The notes under the pieces: generated by a model | Told to the model about the DNA's origin: nothing | Seen by the model: only the letters and a program-made list of their open reading frames with translations | The model's database searches: none | Assembly (NCBI GenBank): GCA_003505795.1 | Contig: DNXT01000090.1 | Span: 1,908 to 8,855 of the forward strand | Length of the DNA stretch: 6,948 bases | DNA from: Lysobacteraceae bacterium | GTDB lineage: Bacteria; Pseudomonadota; Gammaproteobacteria; Xanthomonadales; Xanthomonadaceae | Direction: 5' to 3' | Translations under genes and position numbers: made by a program | Shown here: positions 1 through 5,414 of the stretch, piece by piece | How the letters are laid out: every line of letters begins with the position of its first letter | Numbering within the stretch: the stretch's first letter is position 1

Positions 1-1575
1 GACCACGGCCGCCCGCAGCTGTTGACCGACGGCAGGAGCCGCAACTGGTTCGGCGCATGGAGCCGCGACGGCCGCTGGGTCGGCTACTCCTCGACCCGCC
101 GCAACGGCACCGACGCGGACCTGTACATGCTCGATCCGCGCGTCCCGGGCAGCGACCGCAAGGTGCTGGAAGTCGACGGCGGCGGCTGGAACTTCTCCGA
201 CTTCGCGCCGGACGGGCGCAAGGCGCTGGTGGTCAACCGCCAGTCGATCGCCCGCGCGGACGTCTACGAACTCGACCTGGCCGGCGGCACGCTGCGCAAG
301 CTCAGCAGCGACGCCCGGCCGGCATCCTACGCCGCGCCGCGCTATGGCGCCGATGGCCGGATATGGGTCGTTTCCGACCTGGACGCGGAGTTCCTGCGCC
401 TGGGCACGCTGGACCCGGACAGTGGCCGCTTCAGCGCCGTCACGCGCGAGCCGAAGTGGGATGTCGGCGACTATGCGCTGGCGCCGGACGGCAGCTTCGT
501 CGCCTACACCGTCAACGAGGCGGGAGTCTCGCGACTGCGCATCCTGGACATCGCCAGCGGCAGCGTGCGGCCGGTGACCGGGCTGCCGGCCGGCGTGATG
601 CCCTATACGCTGGGGCCCTCGCTGTCGGTGGCGCCATGGGGCGAGCTGGGCCTGAGCCTGTCCTCGGCGAAGGTGCCGGGAGATGCGTTCTCGGTCGATC
701 CGAAGACGCTGCAGGTCACGCGCTGGACCCGCAGCGAGGCCGGCGGCCTGGACGCCGCGGCCAACGTCGAGCCGGAACTGGTACAGATCCGCAGCTTCGA
801 CGGCGAGCCGGTCAGCGGCTTCCTCTACCGTCCCGATCCGGCGCGCTTCCCCGGCAAGCGCCCGCTGCTGTTCGACATCCACGGCGGCCCCGAAGGGCAG
901 TCGCGGCCGGGCTTCCTCGGCCCGGACAACTACTACCTCAACGAGCTGGGCGTCGCCCTGTTCTTCCCCAACGTGCGCGGCTCCTCCGGCTTCGGCAAGC
1001 GTTTCGTCGGCCTGGACAACGGCCCGTTCCGGCGCGAGGACTCGGTCCGGGACATCGGCGCCTTCCTGCAGGCGCTGCGCAAGGATCCGCGGCTGGACCC
1101 GGCGCGCTTCGGCGTGGCGGGCCTCTCCTACGGCGGCTACATGTGCTATGCCACCGCCGTGCACTACAGCCCGCAGCTGAAGGGCGCCAACTGCTACGTG
1201 GCGATCTCCAACTTCGTGACCTTCCTGCAGAACACCCAGGCCTACCGGCGCGACCTGCGCCGGGTCGAGTATGGCGACGAGCGCGATCCGGTGCAGCGCG
1301 CCAAGCTGATCGAGATCTCGCCGCTGACCCACGTCGAGCGGATCAGCGTCCCGCTGCTGGTCGCCACCGGCGGCAACGACCCGCGGGTGCCGGCGTCGGA
1401 GGCCGAGCAGATCGTCGAGGCGGTGCGCGGCCGCGGCGGCACCGCCTGGCACCTGCTGGCCGGCAACGAAGGCCATGTTTTCCGCAAGAAGGAGAACGTG
1501 GACTACTACTTCCGCGCCGGCGTACTGTTCTGGCAGCGGATGCTGCTCGACGGCGCGGGCGAAGACGCGAAGTGA
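1..1575 (+). CDS. S9 family serine peptidase (prolyl oligopeptidase / acylaminoacyl-peptidase type), 5' partial
   Basis: The frame is open from the first base, so the start, any signal peptide and the first propeller blades lie upstream; 524 codons are visible. The N-terminal half shows beta-propeller (PD40/WD40-like) repeats, recognisable as F/Y-x-x-D/P-DGR/DGS followed by hydrophobic strands, for example SRDGRWVGYSS, APDGRKALVV and APDGSFVAYT. The C-terminal alpha/beta hydrolase domain starts near the HGGPEGQ oxyanion segment (about 892) and continues with NVRGSSGFG. The catalytic triad is complete: Ser in GLSYGGYM (codon 1126-1128), Asp in GGNDPRVP (1378-1380) and His in NEGHVF (1474-1476), with the usual S9 spacing of 84 and 32 residues. 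S9 enzymes cleave short peptides, often after proline, or release acylated N-terminal residues. Substrate and location cannot be read here. Family assignment is certain; the subfamily (S9C-like) is inferred. No functional link to gmk is apparent. Confidence 0.95.
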   Translation, partial: DHGRPQLLTDGRSRNWFGAWSRDGRWVGYSSTRRNGTDADLYMLDPRVPGSDRKVLEVDGGGWNFSDFAPDGRKALVVNRQSIARADVYELDLAGGTLRKLSSDARPASYAAPRYGADGRIWVVSDLDAEFLRLGTLDPDSGRFSAVTREPKWDVGDYALAPDGSFVAYTVNEAGVSRLRILDIASGSVRPVTGLPAGVMPYTLGPSLSVAPWGELGLSLSSAKVPGDAFSVDPKTLQVTRWTRSEAGGLDAAANVEPELVQIRSFDGEPVSGFLYRPDPARFPGKRPLLFDIHGGPEGQSRPGFLGPDNYYLNELGVALFFPNVRGSSGFGKRFVGLDNGPFRREDSVRDIGAFLQALRKDPRLDPARFGVAGLSYGGYMCYATAVHYSPQLKGANCYVAISNFVTFLQNTQAYRRDLRRVEYGDERDPVQRAKLIEISPLTHVERISVPLLVATGGNDPRVPASEAEQIVEAVRGRGGTAWHLLAGNEGHVFRKKENVDYYFRAGVLFWQRMLLDGAGEDAK

Positions 1576-1577
1576 AG

Positions 1578-1597
1578 CGCGGGGCGGCCGCCCCGCG
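1578..1597. terminator. GC-only perfect palindrome after the peptidase gene, possible weak terminator
   Basis: Three bases after the peptidase stop codon there is a 20-bp perfect palindrome made only of G and C. It can fold as an 8-bp stem (CGCGGGGC with GCCCCGCG) and a GGCC loop. The following sequence (GCGGTTTCAGG) has only three T residues, so it is a poor intrinsic terminator. Its place between two probably unrelated genes makes a transcript-end or mRNA-stabilising hairpin plausible. The palindrome core is also an 8-bp GCGGCCGC site at 1584-1591. The hairpin is seen directly; the function is inferred. Confidence 0.4.
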
Positions 1598-1654
1598 GCG
1601 GTTTCAGGGGATGGTCCGCGCGCGGTAGTGGTGGTGGTGCGGGCCCAGGGCTGG

Positions 1655-1660
1655 TATCGT
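1655..1660 (+). promoter_or_regulatory. Possible -10 element for gmk
   Basis: TATCGT, 39 bp before the gmk start, is the best -10-like hexamer in the 124-bp gap and matches TATAAT at four of six positions. No convincing -35 lies 16-18 bp upstream; the sequence there is a run of four GTG triplets (1628-1639). The placement after a hairpin and before gmk makes a promoter reasonable, but the motif alone is weak. Confidence 0.3.
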
Positions 1661-1699
1661 GCGCCGCCCCGATCCCCTCGATCTCCCAAGAGACGCGCG

Positions 1700-2332
1700 A
1701 TGCGAGGCACCCTCTATATCGTCGCCGCGCCCTCCGGGGCCGGCAAGAGCAGCATCGTCAACGCCACCCTGGCGCGCGACCCGCAGATCGCCCTGTCGAT
1801 CTCGTTCACCTCGCGCGCGCCGCGGCCGGGCGAGCGCCATGCCGAGCACTACCACTTCGTCTCGGCCGAGGAGTTCCAGCGCATGATCGCCGCCGGCGAC
1901 TTCTTCGAGTACGCCAGCGTCCATGGCGACTGGAAGGGCACCGCGCGGCAGTCGGTGGAGCCGCAGCTGGCCGCCGGTCGCGACGTGCTGCTGGAGATCG
2001 ACTGGCAGGGTGCGCGCCAGGTCCGCGCGAAGGTCCCCGAGGCGGTCAGCGTGTTCATCCTGCCGCCGTCGCGGCAGGCGCTGGACCAGCGCATGCGCAA
2101 GCGCGGGCAGGACAGCGAGCAGGTGATCGCCCGACGCCTGGCCGCCGCGCGCGAGGAGATGTCGCACTACGACGAGTTCGACTTCGTGATCATCAACGAG
2201 GACTTCGACACCGCGGTGTCGGAGATGTGCTCGATCTTCACCGCCAGCCGGCTGCGCCGCCAGGCCCAGCAGTTGCGCCACGCGGCGCTGATCGACGCCC
2301 TGCTGGCCGAGGGGCCGCCGGCAAGCCCCTGA
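1700..2332 (+). CDS. gmk: Guanylate kinase
   Basis: This 210-residue cytoplasmic kinase phosphorylates GMP (and dGMP) to GDP using ATP, an essential step in guanine nucleotide supply. The P-loop is APSGAGKSS (residues 10-18), with Ala in place of the first Gly of the classic motif, as also in E. coli Gmk. The GMP-binding segment SFTSRAPRPGE (35-45) supplies Ser35, Arg39, Arg42 and Glu45; Tyr51 and Glu70 follow, then the GTAR segment (80-83) and EIDWQGA (99-105). The lid region holds RGQDSE (135-140). Length fits the family (about 205-210). The frame is open upstream to 1475 inside the peptidase gene, but a 75-residue extension would be foreign to the family, so ATG 1700 is preferred; AAGAGA at 1688-1693 is a modest ribosome binding site. 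The gene ends in tandem stops TGA TAA. It makes the GDP/GTP from which the downstream SpoT builds (p)ppGpp. Confidence 0.98.
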   Translation: MRGTLYIVAAPSGAGKSSIVNATLARDPQIALSISFTSRAPRPGERHAEHYHFVSAEEFQRMIAAGDFFEYASVHGDWKGTARQSVEPQLAAGRDVLLEIDWQGARQVRAKVPEAVSVFILPPSRQALDQRMRKRGQDSEQVIARRLAAAREEMSHYDEFDFVIINEDFDTAVSEMCSIFTASRLRRQAQQLRHAALIDALLAEGPPASP

Positions 2333-2359
2333 TAACAAAGGAAACTGAACGGTTGCAGC

Positions 2360-2389
2360 TTGCGCCGGCCCGGCCCGGGACCGTACAAT
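2360..2389 (+). promoter_or_regulatory. Sigma70-type promoter for rpoZ
   Basis: TTGCGC (2360-2365) and TACAAT (2384-2389) are separated by 18 bp in the gmk-rpoZ gap. The -10 matches the consensus at five of six positions and the -35 matches at its first three. Transcription would start near 2396 and give a leader of about 48 nt before the rpoZ ATG. No terminator with a T-run separates gmk from rpoZ, so this looks like an internal promoter that adds to read-through from gmk. Confidence 0.6.
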
Positions 2390-2443
2390 CGGCGGCCTTT
2401 CCCCAAACGATTGCGCGGCCGCTGACGGTCGCCGGGAGCCCGC

Positions 2444-2743
2444 ATGGCCCGCATTACCGTAGAAGATTGCCTGGAAGTCGTTAACAACCGTTTCGAGCTG
2501 GTCATGATGGCCTCCAAGCGCGCCCGCCAGCTGGCCAACGGGGTCCAGGCCACCATCGACAACAGCGACAGTGCCGACAAGCCGACCGTGCTGGCCCTGC
2601 GCGAGATCGCCGCGCGCAAGATCGACAACGCGCTGATCGACGAGGTCGAGAAGGCCGAGCGCGAGCGCGCCGAGCGCGAGGCGCTGGAATGGGCCGCCGC
2701 CGAAGTCGTCGCCGACGAGGACATGTCCAAGAACGACGACTGA
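2444..2743 (+). CDS. rpoZ: DNA-directed RNA polymerase omega subunit
   Basis: The 99-residue protein is the small omega subunit, which binds the beta-prime subunit and helps assemble and stabilise RNA polymerase. In E. coli one ppGpp site lies at the omega/beta-prime interface, which fits its place beside spoT. Family marks are the MARITVEDC start, the NRFELVMMASKRARQL helix (residues 15-30) and the conserved KPTVLALREIAA segment (46-57). The tail is a charged, probably coiled or disordered helix rich in Glu, Arg and Ala (about 66-99), and is slightly longer than in the 91-residue E. coli protein. ATG 2444 is preceded by GGGAG (2434-2438) at a 5-nt spacing. It lies 111 bp after gmk and is followed by a clear intrinsic terminator. 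Confidence 0.98.
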   Translation: MARITVEDCLEVVNNRFELVMMASKRARQLANGVQATIDNSDSADKPTVLALREIAARKIDNALIDEVEKAERERAEREALEWAAAEVVADEDMSKNDD

Positions 2744-2767
2744 GCGTGGCCGCTCTCCGTCCCCGAG

Positions 2768-2795
2768 ACAGCCCGCCCCGCGGGCTGTTTTCGTT
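2768..2795 (+). terminator. Intrinsic terminator after rpoZ
   Basis: A perfect 9-bp stem (ACAGCCCGC, 2768-2776, with GCGGGCTGT, 2780-2788) closes a CCC loop and runs into TTTTCGTT. It starts 24 bp after the rpoZ stop and is a textbook Rho-independent terminator for the gmk/rpoZ transcript. It implies that spoT depends at least partly on its own promoter. Confidence 0.85.
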
Positions 2796-2812
2796 ATGCG
2801 GGTTGCTCTGCG

Positions 2813-2837
2813 AAAAACCCGGCCATCCATGGCCGGG
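2813..2837 (-). terminator. Second hairpin with T-run on the minus strand
   Basis: CCCGGCCAT (2818-2826) and ATGGCCGGG (2829-2837) form a near-perfect hairpin; sterically an 8-bp stem with a TCCA loop is most likely. On the + strand only GGATTTGAATT follows. On the minus strand the hairpin is followed by TTTTTCGC (complement of 2810-2817), so it would act best on transcripts coming from the spoT side towards rpoZ. No minus-strand gene is seen nearby, so it may block antisense transcription or serve as a weak second forward terminator. Confidence 0.55.
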
Positions 2838-2844
2838 GGATTTG

Positions 2845-2864
2845 AATTGCCGGCAATTGCCGTC
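2845..2864. promoter_or_regulatory. Perfect 14-bp palindrome plus 10-bp repeat upstream of spoT, candidate operator
   Basis: AATTGCCGGCAATT (2845-2858) is a perfect palindrome. It also starts a direct repeat with a 10-bp period, AATTGCCGGC followed by AATTGCCGTC (2845-2864, nine of ten identical). The right half overlaps the spot where a -35 element would lie (TTGCCG, 2857-2862). Dyad symmetry and one-turn spacing at a promoter suit a dimeric DNA-binding protein, but no specific regulator is recognised, and the site could be chance. Confidence 0.4.
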
Positions 2865-2883
2865 CCTTTCGCGCTGGCATAGT
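2857..2883 (+). promoter_or_regulatory. Extended -10 promoter for spoT
   Basis: CATAGT (2878-2883) matches the -10 consensus at four of six positions and is preceded by TGG (2875-2877), the extended -10 TGn motif. TTGCCG (2857-2862) could be a -35 but the spacer is only 15 bp; extended -10 promoters can do without a good -35. The expected start site, 6-8 bp after the hexamer, falls at about 2890-2892, which is on or beside the spoT ATG. Confidence 0.5.
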
Positions 2884-2891
2884 CTTCCGGC

Positions 2892-5063
2892 ATGAATCCA
2901 GGCCCCACTGTCCAGGCAGCCCGCGCCGCGCCCGCGTCGTCCGACGCGGCGGTGCCCGACTACGTCCTCCAGCTGGAGCGGGCCGCCGGCTACCTGCCGG
3001 GCGACCAGCTGCCGCTGCTGCGCCGTGCCTGGGAAGTGGGCGCGTCGGCGCATGCCGGGCAGACCCGCAAGTCGGGCGAGCCCTACATCACCCATCCGGT
3101 GGCGGTGGCCTGCGTGCTGGCCGAACTGGGCATGGACGTGGAGTCGCTGGTCGCGGCGATCCTGCACGACACCATCGAGGACACCCCGCTGACCCGCGAG
3201 GAGCTGGCCGCGGAATTCGGCGAGGCGGTGGCCGAGCTGGTCGACGGGGTCACCAAGCTGGACAAGCTCAAGTTCCGCGACCGCCAGGAAGCGGCGGCGG
3301 AAAGCTTCCGCAAGATGCTGCTGGCGATGTCGCGCGACCTGCGCGTGATCATGATCAAGCTCGCCGACCGCCTGCACAACATGCGCACCCTCGGCGCGCA
3401 GAGCAGCGAGGCGCGCGGCCGCATCGCCCGCGAGACGCTGGAGATCTATGCGCCGATCGCCCAGCGCCTGGGCATGGCGCTGATCAAGTCCGAGCTGCAG
3501 AACCTCGGCTTCCGCGCGCTGTATCCGTGGCGCCACGCGATCATCGAAAAGCACATCCGCAGCCAGCCGGTGGTGCGGCGCGAGTCGATGGCGCAGGTCG
3601 AGGTACAGCTGTCGCAGCGCCTGGCCAAGGAAGGGCTGGAGCACCGCCTGGTCAGCCGGATCAAGACGCCGTGGAGCATCTACAACAAGATGCGCGACGA
3701 GAACAAGTCCTTCGACCAGGTGATGGACGTGTTCGGGTTCCGCCTGGTGGTGCGCTCGGTTTCGGACTGCTACCACGCGCTCGGCGCGGTGCACGCCACG
3801 TTCAAGCCGCTGGACGGGCGCTTCCGCGATTTCATCGCCATTCCCAAGGCCAATGGCTACCAGTCGCTGCACACGGTGCTGTTCGGCCCGTACGGCTCGC
3901 CGATCGAGGTGCAGATCCGCACCGAGGAAATGGACCTGATCGCCGAACGCGGCGTGGCCGCGCACTGGACCTACAAGTTCGGCAGCGAATCGCCCAACAG
4001 CGCGCAGAGCCGCGCGCACGCGTGGATCGTCGACCTGATCGAATCGCAGCGTGCCGCCGGCTCGTCGCTGGAGTTCCTCGACAACGTCAAGGTCGACCTG
4101 TTCCCGGACGAGGTCTACCTGTTCTCGCCCAAGGGCAAGATCCTCGCCCTGCCGCGCAATTCCACCGCGCTGGACTTCGCCTACGCCGTGCATACCGACG
4201 TCGGCAACCAGGCGGTGGCCTCGCGCGTGGACAAGAAGCTGGTGCCGCTGCGCACCAAGCTGGCCAGCGGCCAGACCGTGGAGATCATCACCGCGCGCTC
4301 GGCCACGCCCAAGCCGCAGTGGCTGGAGTTCGTGGTCAGTTCCAAGGCGCGCACCGCGATCCGCCACCAGCTCAAGCAGCTCGAGCACGAGGACGCGGTG
4401 CAGCTCGGCCACCGCATGCTCGACCGGGCGCTGGAGGCGATGGATTCCTCGCTGGAGCGCCTGCCCAAGGGGCGCCTGGACGCGTTCCTGGCCGAACACC
4501 GCTATCCGCGCCTGGAGGCGCTGCTGGCCGACGTGGCGCTGGGCAACTGGATGCCGAACCAGGCCGCGCAGTCGCTGATGGCCTACGCCGAGCTGCGCGG
4601 CGGCGCGCTGTCCAAGCATTCGCACGAGAAGATCCTGATCGACGGCAGCGAGCGTGGCGTGATCAGCTTCGCCAACTGCTGCCAGCCGATTCCCGGCGAC
4701 GAGATCATGGGCTACCACACCGCCGGCAAGGGCATCGTGGTGCACCGGCTGGACTGCCCGAACCTGGCCGAGCTGCGCAAGTCGCCCGAGCGCTGGGTGC
4801 CGATCGACTGGGATTCGGGCGTCACCGGCGACTACGACACCGCGCTGGTGGTGGAAGTGGAGAACCGCACCGGCGTGCTGGCGCAGCTGGCCGCGGCGAT
4901 CGCACAGAGCGAATCCAACATCGAGCGCGTGGACTACCTGGACCGCGACTTCAACGCGGCGGTGCTGCGCTTCAACATCCAGGTGCGCGACCGCCGCCAC
5001 CTGGCCGAGGTGATGCGCCGCCTGCGCCGCCTGCACGTGGTGCAGAGCGTGCGCCGGCAGTGA
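2892..5063 (+). CDS. spoT: Bifunctional (p)ppGpp synthetase/hydrolase SpoT (long RelA/SpoT homologue)
   Basis: This 723-residue cytoplasmic enzyme controls the stringent response alarmone: it degrades ppGpp and, more weakly, makes it from GDP/GTP and ATP. Domains in order are as follows. The HD hydrolase domain (about 40-200) has His68, His92-Asp93 (HDTIED) and Asp159 (ADRLHNM), so hydrolysis should be active. The synthetase domain (about 225-365) has Asp279 (MDVFGFR), the nucleotide loop NGYQSLHT (321-328) and Glu339 (EVQIRT), the counterparts of E. coli SpoT Asp259 and Glu319. The TGS domain spans about 406-467 and is followed by a helical region. The CC/zinc-finger domain has Cys596-Cys597 and Cys622, and the ACT domain starts near 650. 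The charge motif before IAIPKANGY reads RFRD (310-313), a Lys-to-Arg variant of the bifunctional RXKD motif, not the EXDD of RelA. About 20 extra N-terminal residues precede the part aligning with E. coli SpoT (702 residues). No Shine-Dalgarno sequence precedes ATG 2892. Confidence 0.97.
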   Translation: MNPGPTVQAARAAPASSDAAVPDYVLQLERAAGYLPGDQLPLLRRAWEVGASAHAGQTRKSGEPYITHPVAVACVLAELGMDVESLVAAILHDTIEDTPLTREELAAEFGEAVAELVDGVTKLDKLKFRDRQEAAAESFRKMLLAMSRDLRVIMIKLADRLHNMRTLGAQSSEARGRIARETLEIYAPIAQRLGMALIKSELQNLGFRALYPWRHAIIEKHIRSQPVVRRESMAQVEVQLSQRLAKEGLEHRLVSRIKTPWSIYNKMRDENKSFDQVMDVFGFRLVVRSVSDCYHALGAVHATFKPLDGRFRDFIAIPKANGYQSLHTVLFGPYGSPIEVQIRTEEMDLIAERGVAAHWTYKFGSESPNSAQSRAHAWIVDLIESQRAAGSSLEFLDNVKVDLFPDEVYLFSPKGKILALPRNSTALDFAYAVHTDVGNQAVASRVDKKLVPLRTKLASGQTVEIITARSATPKPQWLEFVVSSKARTAIRHQLKQLEHEDAVQLGHRMLDRALEAMDSSLERLPKGRLDAFLAEHRYPRLEALLADVALGNWMPNQAAQSLMAYAELRGGALSKHSHEKILIDGSERGVISFANCCQPIPGDEIMGYHTAGKGIVVHRLDCPNLAELRKSPERWVPIDWDSGVTGDYDTALVVEVENRTGVLAQLAAAIAQSESNIERVDYLDRDFNAAVLRFNIQVRDRRHLAEVMRRLRRLHVVQSVRRQ

Positions 5064-5072
5064 GGCCGGCGC
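5051..5072 (+). other. Hairpin spanning the spoT stop codon
   Basis: GCGCCGGC (5051-5058) and GCCGGCGC (5065-5072) form a perfect 8-bp GC stem with a 6-nt loop, AGTGAG, that contains the TGA stop. No T-run follows, so it is not a standard intrinsic terminator. It could protect the mRNA 3' end or be a by-product of GC-rich codons. Confidence 0.4.
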
Positions 5073-5125
5073 TGGGAACGGGGGCAGGGACCCGGAAAGC
5101 CTGCTTCGGATCGACCTCTGCTGTG

Positions 5126-5157
5126 AAAGCAACAGCCTTCAAAAGCGACGGCCTTCA
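5126..5157. repeat. 16-bp tandem direct repeat, two copies
   Basis: AAAGCAACAGCCTTCA (5126-5141) is followed directly by AAAGCGACGGCCTTCA (5142-5157), identical at 14 of 16 positions; both differences are A-to-G transitions. Similar AAAGCAACAGC-type simple repeats are, from memory, common in xanthomonad intergenic DNA. No function is visible. Confidence 0.75.
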
Positions 5158-5179
5158 TCGGGGTATCGCCTCCGCGCGG

Positions 5180-5206
5180 CGGCACGCCAGGCCCCCGGGC
5201 GTGCCG
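5180..5206. repeat. Inverted repeat, 9-bp arms
   Basis: CGGCACGCC (5180-5188) and GGCGTGCCG (5198-5206) are perfect inverted arms around a 9-nt spacer, AGGCCCCCG. No T-run follows on either strand. It may be part of a degenerate repetitive extragenic palindrome together with the element at 5221-5240. Confidence 0.55.
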
Positions 5207-5220
5207 GTTCGACCGCGGCG

Positions 5221-5240
5221 CGGACTGGAGTCCCTCCCGC
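5221..5240 (-). repeat. Short REP-like element (GGGAGGGACT type), degenerate
   Basis: Read on the minus strand the segment contains GCGGGAGGGACTCCAGTCC, with a small hairpin of GGACT and AGTCC (5222-5226 with 5229-5233). It resembles the GGGAGGGACTTCAGTCCC-type repeats I remember from many xanthomonad intergenic regions. One arm is altered, so it looks like a decayed copy. Family membership rests on memory and is not proven. Confidence 0.4.
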
Positions 5241-5271
5241 AACACGATCGGCACTTCTTCCAGCAAATCGC

Positions 5272-5299
5272 TTGACAAGGCATCGGGGCCAAATATGCC
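5272..5299 (+). promoter_or_regulatory. Possible distal promoter upstream of the heptamer array
   Basis: TTGACA (5272-5277) is a perfect -35 consensus and, after 16 bp, TATGCC (5294-5299) is a poor -10 matching only the first three bases. If used, transcription would start near 5306, so the whole heptamer array would lie in the ridA leader RNA. The strong -35 is the main support; the -10 is weak. Confidence 0.3.
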
Positions 5300-5302
5300 T
5301 TT

Positions 5303-5372
5303 CCCGAATCCCGAATCCCGAATCCCGAATCCCGAATCCCGAATCCCGAATCCCGAATCCCGAATCTCGAGT
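5303..5372. repeat. Heptanucleotide tandem array, CCCGAAT x 9 plus one degenerate copy
   Basis: Nine perfect head-to-tail copies of CCCGAAT occupy 5303-5365, followed by a degenerate copy CTCGAGT (5366-5372). A CCCC run comes next, then the ridA -10 element seven bases after the array. On the minus strand the unit reads ATTCGGG, giving nine GGG runs separated by 4-nt loops, enough for two intramolecular G-quadruplexes. Seven is not a multiple of three, so any frame through the array gives a repeating 7-residue peptide; this explains the spurious open frames here. Perfect identity between copies suggests recent expansion or ongoing slippage. Confidence 0.97.
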
Positions 5373-5378
5373 CCCCGC

Positions 5379-5384
5379 TAGAAT
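5379..5384 (+). promoter_or_regulatory. -10 element for ridA
   Basis: TAGAAT matches the -10 consensus at five of six positions and lies 30 bp before the ridA ATG, giving a leader of about 25 nt. The -35 position (about 5355-5361) falls in the last copies of the heptamer array and has no TTGACA-like sequence. The promoter may therefore be weak, need an activator, or use contacts with the array. Confidence 0.5.
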
Positions 5385-5414
5385 GTACGGCCATATTCGC
5401 GAACCGGAGCCGCC

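Larger units (their letters stand above)
5064..5414. other. 351-bp gene-free gap between spoT and ridA
   Basis: I see no credible gene here on either strand: frames that cross it encode only low-complexity or repeat-driven peptides, and no tRNA or known RNA fold is recognised. The left two thirds is a patchwork of small repeats and hairpins typical of xanthomonad intergenic DNA. The right third is a heptamer array leading into the ridA promoter. No intrinsic terminator with a good T-run is present, so read-through from spoT into ridA is possible. Confidence 0.8.

Noticed and set aside
1628..1639. Four GTG triplets before gmk as a microsatellite
   Set aside because: Twelve bases of a simple triplet in GC-rich DNA is expected by chance and shows no sign of function beyond occupying the -35 position.
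1475..1699. Upstream extension of gmk to an ATG at 1475 inside the peptidase gene
   Set aside because: It would add 75 low-complexity residues before the conserved MRGTLYIV start and overlap the peptidase catalytic His region. Gmk proteins are about 205-210 residues, which ATG 1700 gives.
2310..2330. AGGGGC / GCCCCT inverted repeat at the end of gmk as a terminator
   Set aside because: Only six base pairs with a 9-nt loop, inside the coding sequence, followed by GATAACAAAG with no T-run.
1604..2908. Minus-strand open frame of 434 codons opposite gmk and rpoZ
   Set aside because: Same GC-rich shadow effect; it crosses two real genes and their promoters and shows no family resemblance.
2502..5132. 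Long open frame of 876 codons on the minus strand across rpoZ and spoT
   Set aside because: It is the antisense shadow of rpoZ and spoT in GC-rich DNA. Its translation is rich in His, Arg, Gln and Ala with no recognisable domain, while the + strand frames encode clear, complete proteins.
5201..5220. GGTTCGA near 5206, resembling a tRNA T-loop
   Set aside because: The flanking bases do not pair as a T stem, and no acceptor, D or anticodon arms are found at the right distances.
5303..5365. Heptamer array as a CRISPR or an integrase attachment site
   Set aside because: Units are contiguous with no spacers, and there are no cas, integrase or tRNA genes in the window.
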